64,000 bases of DNA from NCBI RefSeq assembly GCF_021532275.1, contig NZ_JACBOT010000021.1, positions 124,001 to 188,000 of the forward strand, given 5' to 3'. The notes under the pieces are model-generated. The model ran no database searches, had not been told where the DNA came from, and was given only the letters and a program-made list of their open reading frames with translations. The position numbers and the translations under genes were made by a program. This stretch comes from Brevibacterium sp. UCMA 11754. Lineage in GTDB: Bacteria; Actinomycetota; Actinomycetes; Actinomycetales; Brevibacteriaceae. This document shows, piece by piece, positions 17,945 to 26,612 of this stretch; positions within the stretch are counted from its first letter, which is position 1, and every line of letters starts with the position of its first letter.

Positions 17945-19306
17945 TCAGCTCGCGCGTGAGTCCGGCCCGAACAGGGAGTCGGTGAATCGGTTTCCGAACA
18001 TCGCCTGCGGATCCAACTGGATCCGCAGCTCACAGAAGTCCTCGAAACGCGGATAGAGCTCACGCAGATCGCCGGCGCCCAGACTGTGGATCTTGCCCCA
18101 GTGCGGGCGGCCCCCATGGCTCCTGCAGATCCCTTCGACGACACGGAAATACTCGGCGAAGTCTTCCTTCACGAACCGGTGCACGGCGATGTACATCGTC
18201 TCTCGCCCGTAGGCCGTCGACAGTGGAACGTCATCGGCCGCCGCCGATCGGACCTCGATCGGAAATGAGATCGTCCACCCTCTCGACTCGATGGCGGCTC
18301 GGATCTCCCGGATCACCTCGGCGCCGGATGCGAAGGGGACCGCGTACTCCATCTCGTTGAACCGCACCCGCCGAGGTGTCACGAAGACGTCGTGTCCCGG
18401 TGCCCGGTACGTCCGGTCTGAGACCGCGGATTGGGCGAGCCGATTGATGTGCGGCACCAGTTTGGGCACTGCGGCGCCGAGCTCGACGGCAAGACGCAGG
18501 GCACCGTTCTCTACGACTTCCTTGTCGAGAAGGTTGAGTATCCGGTTGCGCACCCCTGCCTCGGCGAGGTGGCCCGGGCCGATCTCACCCAGACCGACTC
18601 TGGTGTTCGTCTTGGTCAGAGCGGTATCTGTGTGTGGGAACCAGTAGAACTCGAAATGGTCGGCCGCACGCATCCGCGGCTCAAGGTCGGCCAGCAGTTC
18701 GTCGACATCCGTCACGAGTTCCTCGGCGATGAGGTCGAAGGCCGGCACGCACTGCAGCTCGATCTCCGTGACGATGCCCAGCACGCCGAGCCCGACGCGG
18801 GCCAGATCGAAGATCTCCGGCTCACTCGTCGGGGACAGGTTGCGGACGGCACCGTCGGGGCCCATCAGCGAGAGACCGGTGACGGTTCCGGCGAATCCGG
18901 TGAAGCCGAGCCCGGTCCCGTGTGTGCTCGTCGAGATCGCTCCGGCGAGCGCCTGCGGGTTGACGTCGCCCTGGTTGGCCAGGGCCAGTCCGAACGGCGC
19001 GAGCAGAGCTGGGATATCACGCAGCCGGGTGCCGGCGTGGAAGCGCACCCGCCCGCTCGCCTCGTCGACGGTGATGATTCCGCTGAGGTGGTCAAGGTTG
19101 ATCATGACGTCGTCACCTGCGGCGACGGGGGTGAATGAGTGCCCGGCACCGACAGGTCGGACACGGTGACCGGCAGCGGCCGCGGATGTCAGGATCTCGG
19201 CCAGCGCCCCCGCCGAGGTGGGCCGGAGGAAGGTGTGCGGATGGGCGTGGACGTGGCCTGACCAGTTCCGGAACAGCCTTCGAGCAGTCTTCACGCGCCC
19301 GCTCAC
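17945..19306 (-). CDS. FAD-linked sugar-lactone oxidase (D-arabinono-1,4-lactone oxidase family)
   Basis: A 453-residue VAO-type flavoprotein. The N-terminal FAD_binding_4 domain has RPVGAGHSFTPVA and the ALAGAISTSTHGTG motif that contacts FAD; the C-terminal ALO domain ends in RPHWGKIHSL, where HWGK is diagnostic. Family members oxidise aldonolactones or related sugar alcohols with O2. The GTG at 19306 overlaps the stop of the upstream PLP-enzyme gene (GTGA); a GTG three codons earlier is also possible. The two genes are therefore translationally coupled, a pairing I recall from other actinobacteria. Confidence 0.85.
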   Translation of the reverse strand: MSGRVKTARRLFRNWSGHVHAHPHTFLRPTSAGALAEILTSAAAAGHRVRPVGAGHSFTPVAAGDDVMINLDHLSGIITVDEASGRVRFHAGTRLRDIPALLAPFGLALANQGDVNPQALAGAISTSTHGTGLGFTGFAGTVTGLSLMGPDGAVRNLSPTSEPEIFDLARVGLGVLGIVTEIELQCVPAFDLIAEELVTDVDELLADLEPRMRAADHFEFYWFPHTDTALTKTNTRVGLGEIGPGHLAEAGVRNRILNLLDKEVVENGALRLAVELGAAVPKLVPHINRLAQSAVSDRTYRAPGHDVFVTPRRVRFNEMEYAVPFASGAEVIREIRAAIESRGWTISFPIEVRSAAADDVPLSTAYGRETMYIAVHRFVKEDFAEYFRVVEGICRSHGGRPHWGKIHSLGAGDLRELYPRFEDFCELRIQLDPQAMFGNRFTDSLFGPDSRAS

Positions 19307-20505
19307 AGCGCCCACCCCTGTCCGCGGTAGGTCGACCAGGTGTCGATGACCTGCGAACCGGAGACGACGAGGAATTCGTTGAAGTGCTCGGCGAGTTCAC
19401 CGGCCTTCGCATGCCGGAACCAGACCAGGTCGCCGATGCGAAGGTCCTCGGTGCCGGGACCGGTGAGCGGGGTCTGGACTTCACCCGCGCCTTCGAGGCC
19501 CGCGTAGTCAAGCCCCTGCGGCCAGGCGATCGTCGGGACACGGTCCGCTCCGGGCACGCCGGAGGCGATGAAACCGCCCTTGAACACCGTGACCCAGCCG
19601 GGTCCTGGCCGGCGCACCACAGGGGTGGCGAAGTACGCGGCCGGCTCATGGTGGAAGTGGGTGTAGCCGTCGAAGAATCCCGGGGAGAAGAGCCCTGAGC
19701 CGGCGGCCAGTTCTGTCAGCGTGCCTTCGGCGGCACTGGATTCGAAGGACCCGGTGCCGCCGCCGTTGACGAATTCGAGCTCGGTCAGCGCGCGCACTGC
19801 GTCGATGATGCCTGAGCGCCTCACCCTCAGCTCTGCGATCGAGCGCCTCTGCATGGCGCGCACCATCACCTGCCTGGCCGTTGCCCCAGCGTCGGCGGTC
19901 CCGGCGATCTGTCCTTCATAGGACATCAGCCCGACGAGGTCGATACCCGGGCGAGCGATGACGTGTTCGGCAAGATCGACCGCAGAGGCCGAATCTCGGA
20001 TCGGCGAGCGCCTGGCCCCGATGTGGATCCGACTGCCGAGCACCCCCTCGCCGAGGCGGTAGGCCGCATCGATATCGAGACACACGCGGACCGTCTGTGC
20101 GTCGTCGCCAGCAGCCGCAGCCGCACGGGCACTGTCAATGATGTCGAGGTGGGTGGGACAGTCGATCATCAAGGTGATGTTCTGCGTGGCCCCCGCCTCG
20201 GCGAACATCTGGGAGAGGCTGCGCCGGTCCACGGTGGGATAGCCGACGAGGATGTCACGGACTCCGCGGGCGTGCAGGGCCAACGCCTCCGGCAGAGAAT
20301 AGGCGAAGACACCCGAGTAGCCCTGATGGGCGAGCGCGCGGTCGATCGCAGCGGGAGTCCGCAGCGACTTCGTGGCGACGCGGATCGGCAGGCCCTGAGC
20401 GCGCTGGGCCAAGGCGGTGACATTCGCGTCGAACGCCTCCAGATCGATCACAGCGACGGGGTCCTCGACCCCCTTCAGTGCGTGACGCAGTTCACGTGAG
20501 ACCAT
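19303..20505 (-). CDS. PLP-dependent amino acid deaminase/aldolase (D-serine dehydratase/D-threonine aldolase-like)
   Basis: A 400-residue fold-type III PLP enzyme. The alanine-racemase-like barrel begins PVAVIDLEAFDANV and holds the PLP lysine in RVATKSLRTP. A C-terminal domain of the DSD1-like kind carries FVNGGGTGSFE and ends in a HFNEFLVVSGSQ strand. I chose the ATG at 20505, because the longer frame would run across the promoter of the divergent dehydrogenase gene. It is coupled to the lactone oxidase downstream. The real substrate is unknown; a D-amino acid or 3-hydroxy amino acid is likely from the family. Confidence 0.8.
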   Translation of the reverse strand: MVSRELRHALKGVEDPVAVIDLEAFDANVTALAQRAQGLPIRVATKSLRTPAAIDRALAHQGYSGVFAYSLPEALALHARGVRDILVGYPTVDRRSLSQMFAEAGATQNITLMIDCPTHLDIIDSARAAAAAGDDAQTVRVCLDIDAAYRLGEGVLGSRIHIGARRSPIRDSASAVDLAEHVIARPGIDLVGLMSYEGQIAGTADAGATARQVMVRAMQRRSIAELRVRRSGIIDAVRALTELEFVNGGGTGSFESSAAEGTLTELAAGSGLFSPGFFDGYTHFHHEPAAYFATPVVRRPGPGWVTVFKGGFIASGVPGADRVPTIAWPQGLDYAGLEGAGEVQTPLTGPGTEDLRIGDLVWFRHAKAGELAEHFNEFLVVSGSQVIDTWSTYRGQGWAL

Positions 20506-20577
20506 GAAGATACTGTAGCGTAAGTTAGTGGTTCCACAGGCCGCATTCCACCCATTCGCTGACGACACGGAGGCATG

Positions 20578-22167
20578 ATGCACACGAACGCCACCAGCAC
20601 CGCCACCCCCTCGGACCAAATCACCCATGTCACCGATCGGCTCCGCGAATTCCTCGACAGTGATCCCTACGCCGAGGCGTCAGGCAGCGGCGATCCCATG
20701 GTCAGCCCCGACCCGTTCACCGGCCTCGAACTCCCCCGCTTCTCCATCAACACCCCGGCTGATATCGAACGGGCCTATGCCACTGCGCGCATCGCCGGCG
20801 AGGCCTGGGCCGCACGGTCCCCCGAGCACCGCGCCCGAGTGCTGCTGCGCCTGCATTCTGCATTGCGCCGACACGAGGATCTCCTCCTCGACATCATCCA
20901 ATACGAGACCGGCAAGGCCCGCATCCACGCCTATGACGAGATTCTCGATACTTACAATGTGTGCCGTCACTATGGCGTGACCGCTCCCGCCCGTCTGCGG
21001 CCGGAGCGCCGCCGCGGTGCCGTTCCCGTCCTCACACGCACAGAGGTCACCCGCACGCCCCTGGGCGTCGTCGGGTTCATCACCCCCTGGAACTATCCGC
21101 TGACTTTGGGCGCGACCGACCTGCTTGCGGCTCTGGCCGCCGGCAATGCGGTGGTGCACAAACCTGACAGCCAGACAACCCTGACGGCCATCATCATGCG
21201 TCGTCTGGCCATTGCCTGCGGCCTGCCCGCGGAGGCCTGGCAGCTGGTTCCCGGACCCAGCAAAGAGGTGGGCCCTGCCCTGATGGCCGGTGCCGATGGG
21301 ATCTCCTTCACCGGCTCGACCGCTGCGGGACGCTCCATTGCCGCCGAGGCTGCTCGACGTCTGCTTCCGACCGCCCTTGAACTCGGCGGAAAGAACCCGA
21401 TGCTCATCCTCTCCGATGCCGAGCTTCCCTCGGCCGTGGATGGGGCGGTGCGCGGGTGCTTCTCCTCGGCCGGCCAGCTGTGCCTGTCCATCGAGCGCAT
21501 CTATGTCCATGAGGATCTCTACCCCGAGTTCTGTGCCCATTTCGCCGAGGCGACCCGGAACCTCGAACTGCGCGCCGACTACGCGTATGGGCCGGGAATG
21601 GGGTCGTTGGCTGGGCCGAAGCAGCTTGCCCGGGTCAGCGAGCACGTCGAACAGGCACGAGCCAGCGGAGCTCGGATCATCGCAGGAGGCCACCCGGTCC
21701 CGGAGCTCGGCCCGTATTTCTACTCGCCGACCGTGCTCACCGATGTCACCGAGGACGCCGAGCTGTTTGCTGAGGAGACCTTCGGGCCTGTCGTCGCCGT
21801 GTATCCGGTGGCCAGCGATGCGGAGGCGATCAAACGAGCCAACGCTTCCGAATACGGCCTCAATGCCAGCGTCTACTCCCAGTCCCGCGGGATCGAAACA
21901 GCTCGACAACTCGATTCCGGGATGGTCAATGTCAATGAGGCATACGTAGCCGCCTGGGGGTCGATCGATTCCCCTGCCGGCGGCGTCAAGGCTTCAGGAA
22001 TGGGCCATCGACATGGCGTTGAGGGTCTCTACCAGTTCACGCACACGCACAGCATCGCCGAGCAGAACCTGATTCCCATCGCCCCATTCGGCCCGATCGA
22101 TCAGTCCCGTTTCGCTCGCACCCTGACGACGGCCTTCGAAGTCATGCGCGCGCTGCGGATGAAGTGA
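20578..22167 (+). CDS. gabD2: NAD(P)-dependent aldehyde dehydrogenase, succinate-semialdehyde type
   Basis: A 529-residue ALDH-superfamily enzyme. FITPWNYPLTLG, GSTAAGRSIA (nucleotide turn), ELGGKNPML (general base Glu) and GQLCLSIERIY (catalytic Cys) are all present. The long N-terminal extension and the motif set match the actinobacterial GabD2 group, which oxidises succinate semialdehyde to succinate, though substrate range is only inferred. GGAGG sits 4 bp before this ATG; an ATG just upstream (20575) is too close. It is divergent from the PLP enzyme gene with a 72-bp shared control region. Confidence 0.85.
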   Translation: MHTNATSTATPSDQITHVTDRLREFLDSDPYAEASGSGDPMVSPDPFTGLELPRFSINTPADIERAYATARIAGEAWAARSPEHRARVLLRLHSALRRHEDLLLDIIQYETGKARIHAYDEILDTYNVCRHYGVTAPARLRPERRRGAVPVLTRTEVTRTPLGVVGFITPWNYPLTLGATDLLAALAAGNAVVHKPDSQTTLTAIIMRRLAIACGLPAEAWQLVPGPSKEVGPALMAGADGISFTGSTAAGRSIAAEAARRLLPTALELGGKNPMLILSDAELPSAVDGAVRGCFSSAGQLCLSIERIYVHEDLYPEFCAHFAEATRNLELRADYAYGPGMGSLAGPKQLARVSEHVEQARASGARIIAGGHPVPELGPYFYSPTVLTDVTEDAELFAEETFGPVVAVYPVASDAEAIKRANASEYGLNASVYSQSRGIETARQLDSGMVNVNEAYVAAWGSIDSPAGGVKASGMGHRHGVEGLYQFTHTHSIAEQNLIPIAPFGPIDQSRFARTLTTAFEVMRALRMK

Positions 22168-22182
22168 GATTCTTCCGCAGCG
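22151..22182. terminator. Hairpin overlapping the end of the aldehyde dehydrogenase gene
   Basis: A 9-bp perfect stem (CGCTGCGGA / TCCGCAGCG) with a 14-nt loop spans the stop codon of the dehydrogenase gene. It lies between two convergent genes and could end transcripts from both sides. Confidence 0.55.
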
Positions 22183-22203
22183 CAGATAGGGTGAGGTCCT
22201 TCC

Positions 22204-24168
22204 TCAGTTGAGCTCTGTGAAGAACTTCTTCGCAACCGGCACAGCCGCCTCGGCGCCGAATCCGCCGTCCTCGACGAGGACGGCCACGGCCACGTCGCCC
22301 TGATACCCGGCGAACCAGGAATGGGTGCGCAGAGGGGTCTCGCCACCGTATTCGGCGGTGCCGGTCTTGCCGTGGACCGGTTCGCCGGGGACGCCCTGCA
22401 GCGCATCGGCGGTCCCGTCGGTCACTGCGCGGCGCATGAGCTTCTGCATCGTCGTGGCCGCATCGGCGTCGATCGCCTGTCCGCTCTCGGTCTCGCTGTC
22501 CCTGCCGTCCTCGCTATCACCAGAGGCGACGAGGAGCGGATCGACCGTGTCTCCCGCGGCCACGGAGGCGGCCATCACCGCCACGGCGAGAGGGCTGGAG
22601 TTGACCTTGCCCTGGCCGATCATCTGCGCCGCGTGCGTCACCGCGTCATCGTCGCTGGGAACGGTCGCCATCTTCGCCTCGATTCCGAGATCGATGTCGT
22701 CCATGCCCAGGCTCGATGCCGCATTCGCCACGTCCGAGGCCGAGACCTTCTCCGCGGCATCGACGAATGCGGTGTTGCAGGATTCGGCGAAGTCATCTTC
22801 GAAGGCCACCTCGCCCAGGACATGGTCTTCGGCGTTCTTGAAGCTCTTTCCATCAACCGTCGTGGTCTTCGGACAGTCGAGGGTCGTCTTCGCATCGACT
22901 CCTGACTCCAGAAGGGCGAGACCCGAGGCGACCTTGAACACCGAGCCGGGCGCGTACTGCCCGGTCAGCGCCCGGTCCCAGGCGGCACCTTCGGGATCCT
23001 GGTTGGCCACAGCGATGATGTGACCGTCGCTGGGCCGGATCGCCACGAGAGCCGTGGGCTTCTTGCCCGTCGCGGCCGCTGTGTCTGCGGCCTCCTGCAC
23101 GCCGACATTGAGTGTCGTGGTGATGTCCTCGCCGTCATGATCGGGGAATTCGTGGACCAGCACGGGCTCGGCGGCCTTGCCTTCGTCGGAATCGCTGCCT
23201 TCGCCGGCGCCTTCGTCGCCGCCGTCCTTCTCGGCGTCCGCGATGTAGATCGCTTCGCTGCCCGGCCCGCTCAGCTCTTCGTCGAAGGCCTTCTGCAGTC
23301 CGCTTTTGCCCACGATGGACTCGCCGGTGAGCTCTCCATCCGAGGCCTCGACCTCCTCGGCGCTGGCGGCCCCGGCCGTTCCCAGCGTCGGACCCGCGAA
23401 GCCCTTATTCCGGCTCAGCGGCTGAGTGTGCGAGTTGAAGACGGTGCCGGGAAGGGAGTGAATCGTGTCCTTGACCTGTCTGTAGTCGCTCTCGCGCAAG
23501 GTGATGACGGGAACGAACTGCTCGGGTTCGGCCTTGTCGATGCGCTCCTTTAGCGCCTTGAGATCGATGTCGAGTTCGTCCTGAAGCGTGGTGAGAGTGT
23601 CCTGGCCACCTTTGCTGTTGCCGCCGGCTTCGTCGAGTTTGGCCGGGTGGATGCCGATATCGACGACGGGCCCCTCGGCCATCAGCTCTTTCTCGTCCTC
23701 ACCGAGGATCGCACCACGTGCGCCGGGACTCTTCTGCGAGACGAGAACTCGTCCGTTGTCGAGGTCCGGGTGAAGCACCGTGGGGGTGAGCTCGGCTGAC
23801 CAGAGCAGACCCTTCTTGTGCAGAGGAAGCTCGGAGCTGTATTCCCAGGGCTCTCCATCCTGGTTCGTCCATGTCCACTTCAGTTTCGCGATCACGTCGT
23901 CACCGTGCTTCTCGGTGCCGGTGAGCTCGACCGAGCGCTTCTTCATGCTCTGAGCGACAGTTCCGAGGACCAGTTCGTGCAGCTTCTTCGCCGTCTTCTC
24001 ATCCGACCAGACACTCGATTCGATGGTCCCGCTGTTGAGGTCGGCGGTGGCGTCTTCGGCTGCCGTCTTTGCCTTGAGCGGCAATGTGAAGAAGGCGAAG
24101 GTGCCCGCGCAGGCCAGCAGCACGACGACGATTGCGATCGCCAGCCAGGTTGTGGACTTCTTTGTCAT
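22204..24168 (-). CDS. Penicillin-binding protein with MecA-type N-terminal domain
   Basis: A 654-residue class B transpeptidase that cross-links peptidoglycan outside the membrane. It has an N-terminal membrane anchor (about 8-30), then an NTF2-like MecA_N-type domain, a dimerisation domain, an acidic Gly/Ser/Glu-rich loop (about 310-335) and the transpeptidase domain. All three active-site motifs are present: SVFK (S-x-x-K) in APGSVFKVA, S-C-N in ESCNTAF, and KTG in VHGKTGTAEY. Family members include low-affinity, beta-lactam-tolerant PBPs, but drug response cannot be read from this sequence. It stands alone. Confidence 0.9.
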   Translation of the reverse strand: MTKKSTTWLAIAIVVVLLACAGTFAFFTLPLKAKTAAEDATADLNSGTIESSVWSDEKTAKKLHELVLGTVAQSMKKRSVELTGTEKHGDDVIAKLKWTWTNQDGEPWEYSSELPLHKKGLLWSAELTPTVLHPDLDNGRVLVSQKSPGARGAILGEDEKELMAEGPVVDIGIHPAKLDEAGGNSKGGQDTLTTLQDELDIDLKALKERIDKAEPEQFVPVITLRESDYRQVKDTIHSLPGTVFNSHTQPLSRNKGFAGPTLGTAGAASAEEVEASDGELTGESIVGKSGLQKAFDEELSGPGSEAIYIADAEKDGGDEGAGEGSDSDEGKAAEPVLVHEFPDHDGEDITTTLNVGVQEAADTAAATGKKPTALVAIRPSDGHIIAVANQDPEGAAWDRALTGQYAPGSVFKVASGLALLESGVDAKTTLDCPKTTTVDGKSFKNAEDHVLGEVAFEDDFAESCNTAFVDAAEKVSASDVANAASSLGMDDIDLGIEAKMATVPSDDDAVTHAAQMIGQGKVNSSPLAVAVMAASVAAGDTVDPLLVASGDSEDGRDSETESGQAIDADAATTMQKLMRRAVTDGTADALQGVPGEPVHGKTGTAEYGGETPLRTHSWFAGYQGDVAVAVLVEDGGFGAEAAVPVAKKFFTELN

Positions 24169-24232
24169 AGGTCAATCATCGATGCAGTCACTCGGGAAGT
24201 CCACATGCCGGGGGGCGCGAGCGCATGAGTGG

Positions 24233-24277
24233 ACGAGCGGGTGGGGTACGAGCGGGTGGGGTACGAGCGGGTGGGGT
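24233..24277. repeat. 15-bp tandem repeat, three copies
   Basis: Three identical units of ACGAGCGGGTGGGGT lie in the gap between the response-regulator end and the penicillin-binding-protein start; a degenerate fourth begins ACGAGTCCGGGT. More G-rich imperfect repeats follow to about 24360. The tract could vary in copy number. Confidence 0.75.
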
Positions 24278-24364
24278 ACGAGTCCGGGTCTCGGGGATGG
24301 TGAGGATAGAGGTCCGGGCGTCGAGGGGTGGCGGGGATGGGGGTCCGGGTGTCGAGGGGGTGGT

Positions 24365-25099
24365 TCAGGCGTCCTCGGTGACGACGGTGTATTCGAGCAC
24401 CGGCCGGCCAGCCGCTCCGTACCGGGGTCGGCGGGCGAGCATGCCCGCGTCGGCCATGGCCTCCAAGTACCGACGTGCGGTCACTCGGGAGACTCCGAGA
24501 CCAACGGCGACCTCGGCGGCGGACTGTCCGGGTTTGGCGTCGAGGACGGACTTCACTTCGGTCTGCACGGCATCCGGGACGCCCTTGGCAGTCGCAGTCA
24601 CCGTGTGGGTGCGCAGTGCTGCGATTGCGGTGTCGACGTCGGTCTGGGTGACCTCGCCCTCGGTGCTGTCCCCGCCAAGGCTGTTGCGGAAGGAGGAGTA
24701 TGCCTCAAGTTTGGATTTGAAGACCGGGAAGGTGAACGGCTTGATGATGTATTGGGCAACACCGTAGGACAGTGCCTCCTGCACGATCTGCATGTCCCGG
24801 GCCGCGGTGACGGCGATGATGTCGACGTCGACGCGATGACCGCGGATGGCCCGGCAGACCTGCAGTCCGTGGCCGTCGGGGAGGTTCATGTCGAGGAGGA
24901 CGAGGTTGATGCAGTCCGCATTGAGACCGTAGATCTTTCCGGTCAGAGCAGCCATCGCCTGAGTGGCGTTCTTCGCCACGCCCGCCAGGTGATAGCCGTC
25001 GATGCGCTCGATGTACTTCGCGTGGGCTCGGGCGGCGACTGCCTCGTCCTCAACCACGAGCACACCGATGCTCGACTCAGGCTCAGTTGTATCTGACAT
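24365..25099 (-). CDS. Response regulator, CitB/DcuR type
   Basis: A 244-residue two-component regulator. The receiver domain (about 10-130) has acidic pocket VEDEA, phospho-acceptor Asp70 in LVLLDMNLPDG, and the conserved TAARD and IIKPFTF (Lys) positions. A linker leads to a C-terminal helix-turn-helix (SAAEVAVGLGVSRVTARRYLEAM). This is the CitB/DcuR arrangement, which commonly controls C4-dicarboxylate or citrate use. Its likely partner is the histidine kinase at 26613-28628, from which it is separated by a thiolase gene on the same strand. Confidence 0.88.
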   Translation of the reverse strand: MSDTTEPESSIGVLVVEDEAVAARAHAKYIERIDGYHLAGVAKNATQAMAALTGKIYGLNADCINLVLLDMNLPDGHGLQVCRAIRGHRVDVDIIAVTAARDMQIVQEALSYGVAQYIIKPFTFPVFKSKLEAYSSFRNSLGGDSTEGEVTQTDVDTAIAALRTHTVTATAKGVPDAVQTEVKSVLDAKPGQSAAEVAVGLGVSRVTARRYLEAMADAGMLARRPRYGAAGRPVLEYTVVTEDA

Positions 25100-25192
25100 G
25101 CCGCCAGTCTAACCGTCGCGATTGCGGGTCTGCCGCTGTTCGTGTTACAGCCTGGGCACATCCGTGACACAGGACTGGAACGCTGTCAATCC

Positions 25193-26410
25193 TCAGGCGC
25201 GTTCGAAGATTGCGGCGATGCCCTGACCTCCGCCGATGCACATGGTCTCGAGTCCGTAGCGGGCGTCGCGGCGCTCCATCTCGCGCAGCATCGTCGCCAG
25301 GATCCGACCGCCGGTCGCACCGACCGGGTGGCCCAGGGAGATTCCGGAGCCGTTGACGTTGAGGCGGTCGAAGTCGTCCTTGCCGAAGCCCCATTCGCGG
25401 GTCACGGACAGCGCCTGGGCGGCGAAGGCCTCGTTGAGTTCGATGAGGTCGATGTCGGCCAAGCTCAGCCCGGCCTTCTCGAGTGCCTTGGCGGTGGCCG
25501 GGACGGGGCCGATGCCCATGGTCTTCGGCGGCACGCCGGCCACTGCCCAGCTGACCAGGCGGCCGAGCGGCTTGAGCCCCTGTGCCTCGGCGGCAGCGCG
25601 GGTGGTGACGATGCTCGCGGCAGCTCCGTCGTTCTGTCCCGAAGCGTTTCCTGCGGTGACCGTCGCCTGGTCATCACCCTTGCCCAGGATGGGACGCAGT
25701 TTGGCGAGCTTGTCGATGCTGGTGTCGGGACGGATGTGCTCATCGGCGTCGACCTGATGCTCGGCGACTTTGCGGGTGCCGGGGATCGTCACCGGCACGA
25801 TCTCCTCGGCGAAGCGACCGTCCTTGGCAGCTGCGGCTGCACGCTGGTGTGAGTTGTATGCGAGTTCGTCCTGCTCTTCGCGGCCGATCGAGTACTCGCG
25901 GCGCAGGTTCTCTGCGGTCTCGAGCATGCCTCCGGGTACCGGGTAGTTCTTTCCGCCCGGAGTGGTGCGGCCGCGGCCCAGGGAGTCGGTGAATTCGGCG
26001 TTGCCGCCGCGGACTCCCCAGCGGATGGTGTCGTTGTAGAAGGGTGCGTGGGACATCGATTCGACACCGCCGGCGATGACGAAGTCTCCGTTGCCGGAGC
26101 CGACGACCATCGAGGCGTCGATGACCGCCTGCAGTCCGGAACCGCAGCGGCGGTCGACCTGCTTGCCGGGCACGGTCACGGGAAGGCCCGCGTCGAGTGC
26201 GGTGACACGGCCGATGCAGGGAGCCTCGGAGGTGGAGTAGCCCTGTCCCATGATGACGTCGGCGACGAGTTCGGGATCGAGTCCGGTCCTGGCGATGAGT
26301 TCGCGGACGACGGTGGCGGAGAGCTCGTGGGCGGGGATGTCGCGGAACTGTCCTCCGAATCCTCCGATCGCGGTGCGCAGCGGTTCGCAAACGACGATGT
26401 CCTGGTCCAT
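25193..26410 (-). CDS. Acetyl-CoA C-acyltransferase (thiolase)
   Basis: A 405-residue thiolase that condenses or cleaves 3-ketoacyl-CoA. Active-site Cys is in DRRCGSGLQA, the second conserved segment is NVNGSGISLGHPVGATGGR (His), and the C-terminal CIGGGQG holds the second Cys. The ATG at 26410 follows GGAGGA; an in-frame start 21 codons upstream lacks a site. It lies between the kinase and response-regulator genes, with gaps of about 200 and 93 bp, so it may be co-transcribed with the regulator. Acetoacetyl-CoA or a longer ketoacyl-CoA is the likely substrate. Confidence 0.92.
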   Translation of the reverse strand: MDQDIVVCEPLRTAIGGFGGQFRDIPAHELSATVVRELIARTGLDPELVADVIMGQGYSTSEAPCIGRVTALDAGLPVTVPGKQVDRRCGSGLQAVIDASMVVGSGNGDFVIAGGVESMSHAPFYNDTIRWGVRGGNAEFTDSLGRGRTTPGGKNYPVPGGMLETAENLRREYSIGREEQDELAYNSHQRAAAAAKDGRFAEEIVPVTIPGTRKVAEHQVDADEHIRPDTSIDKLAKLRPILGKGDDQATVTAGNASGQNDGAAASIVTTRAAAEAQGLKPLGRLVSWAVAGVPPKTMGIGPVPATAKALEKAGLSLADIDLIELNEAFAAQALSVTREWGFGKDDFDRLNVNGSGISLGHPVGATGGRILATMLREMERRDARYGLETMCIGGGQGIAAIFERA

Positions 26411-26612
26411 AGTTCCTCCACTCGTATTCGCTTCAGCCGATGACGCGTGGTCGTCGGCCCGGCATTCCTGCACAGCCTAAGCCGGATCCACGCGATGTCG
26501 CGGAAATGTTTCATTCATTGGGACGTCGCCCACCACAGGCGACCGCCCGCTGAGCAGCTCAGGCTGCCGACCGCCTGCGAAGTCGGCTCGAACTGCCGGG
26601 CCGCCGAGCAGC

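Noticed and set aside
20680..21909. 409-codon minus-strand frame in the aldehyde dehydrogenase gene
   Set aside because: Shadow of the dehydrogenase, whose catalytic residues are all intact.
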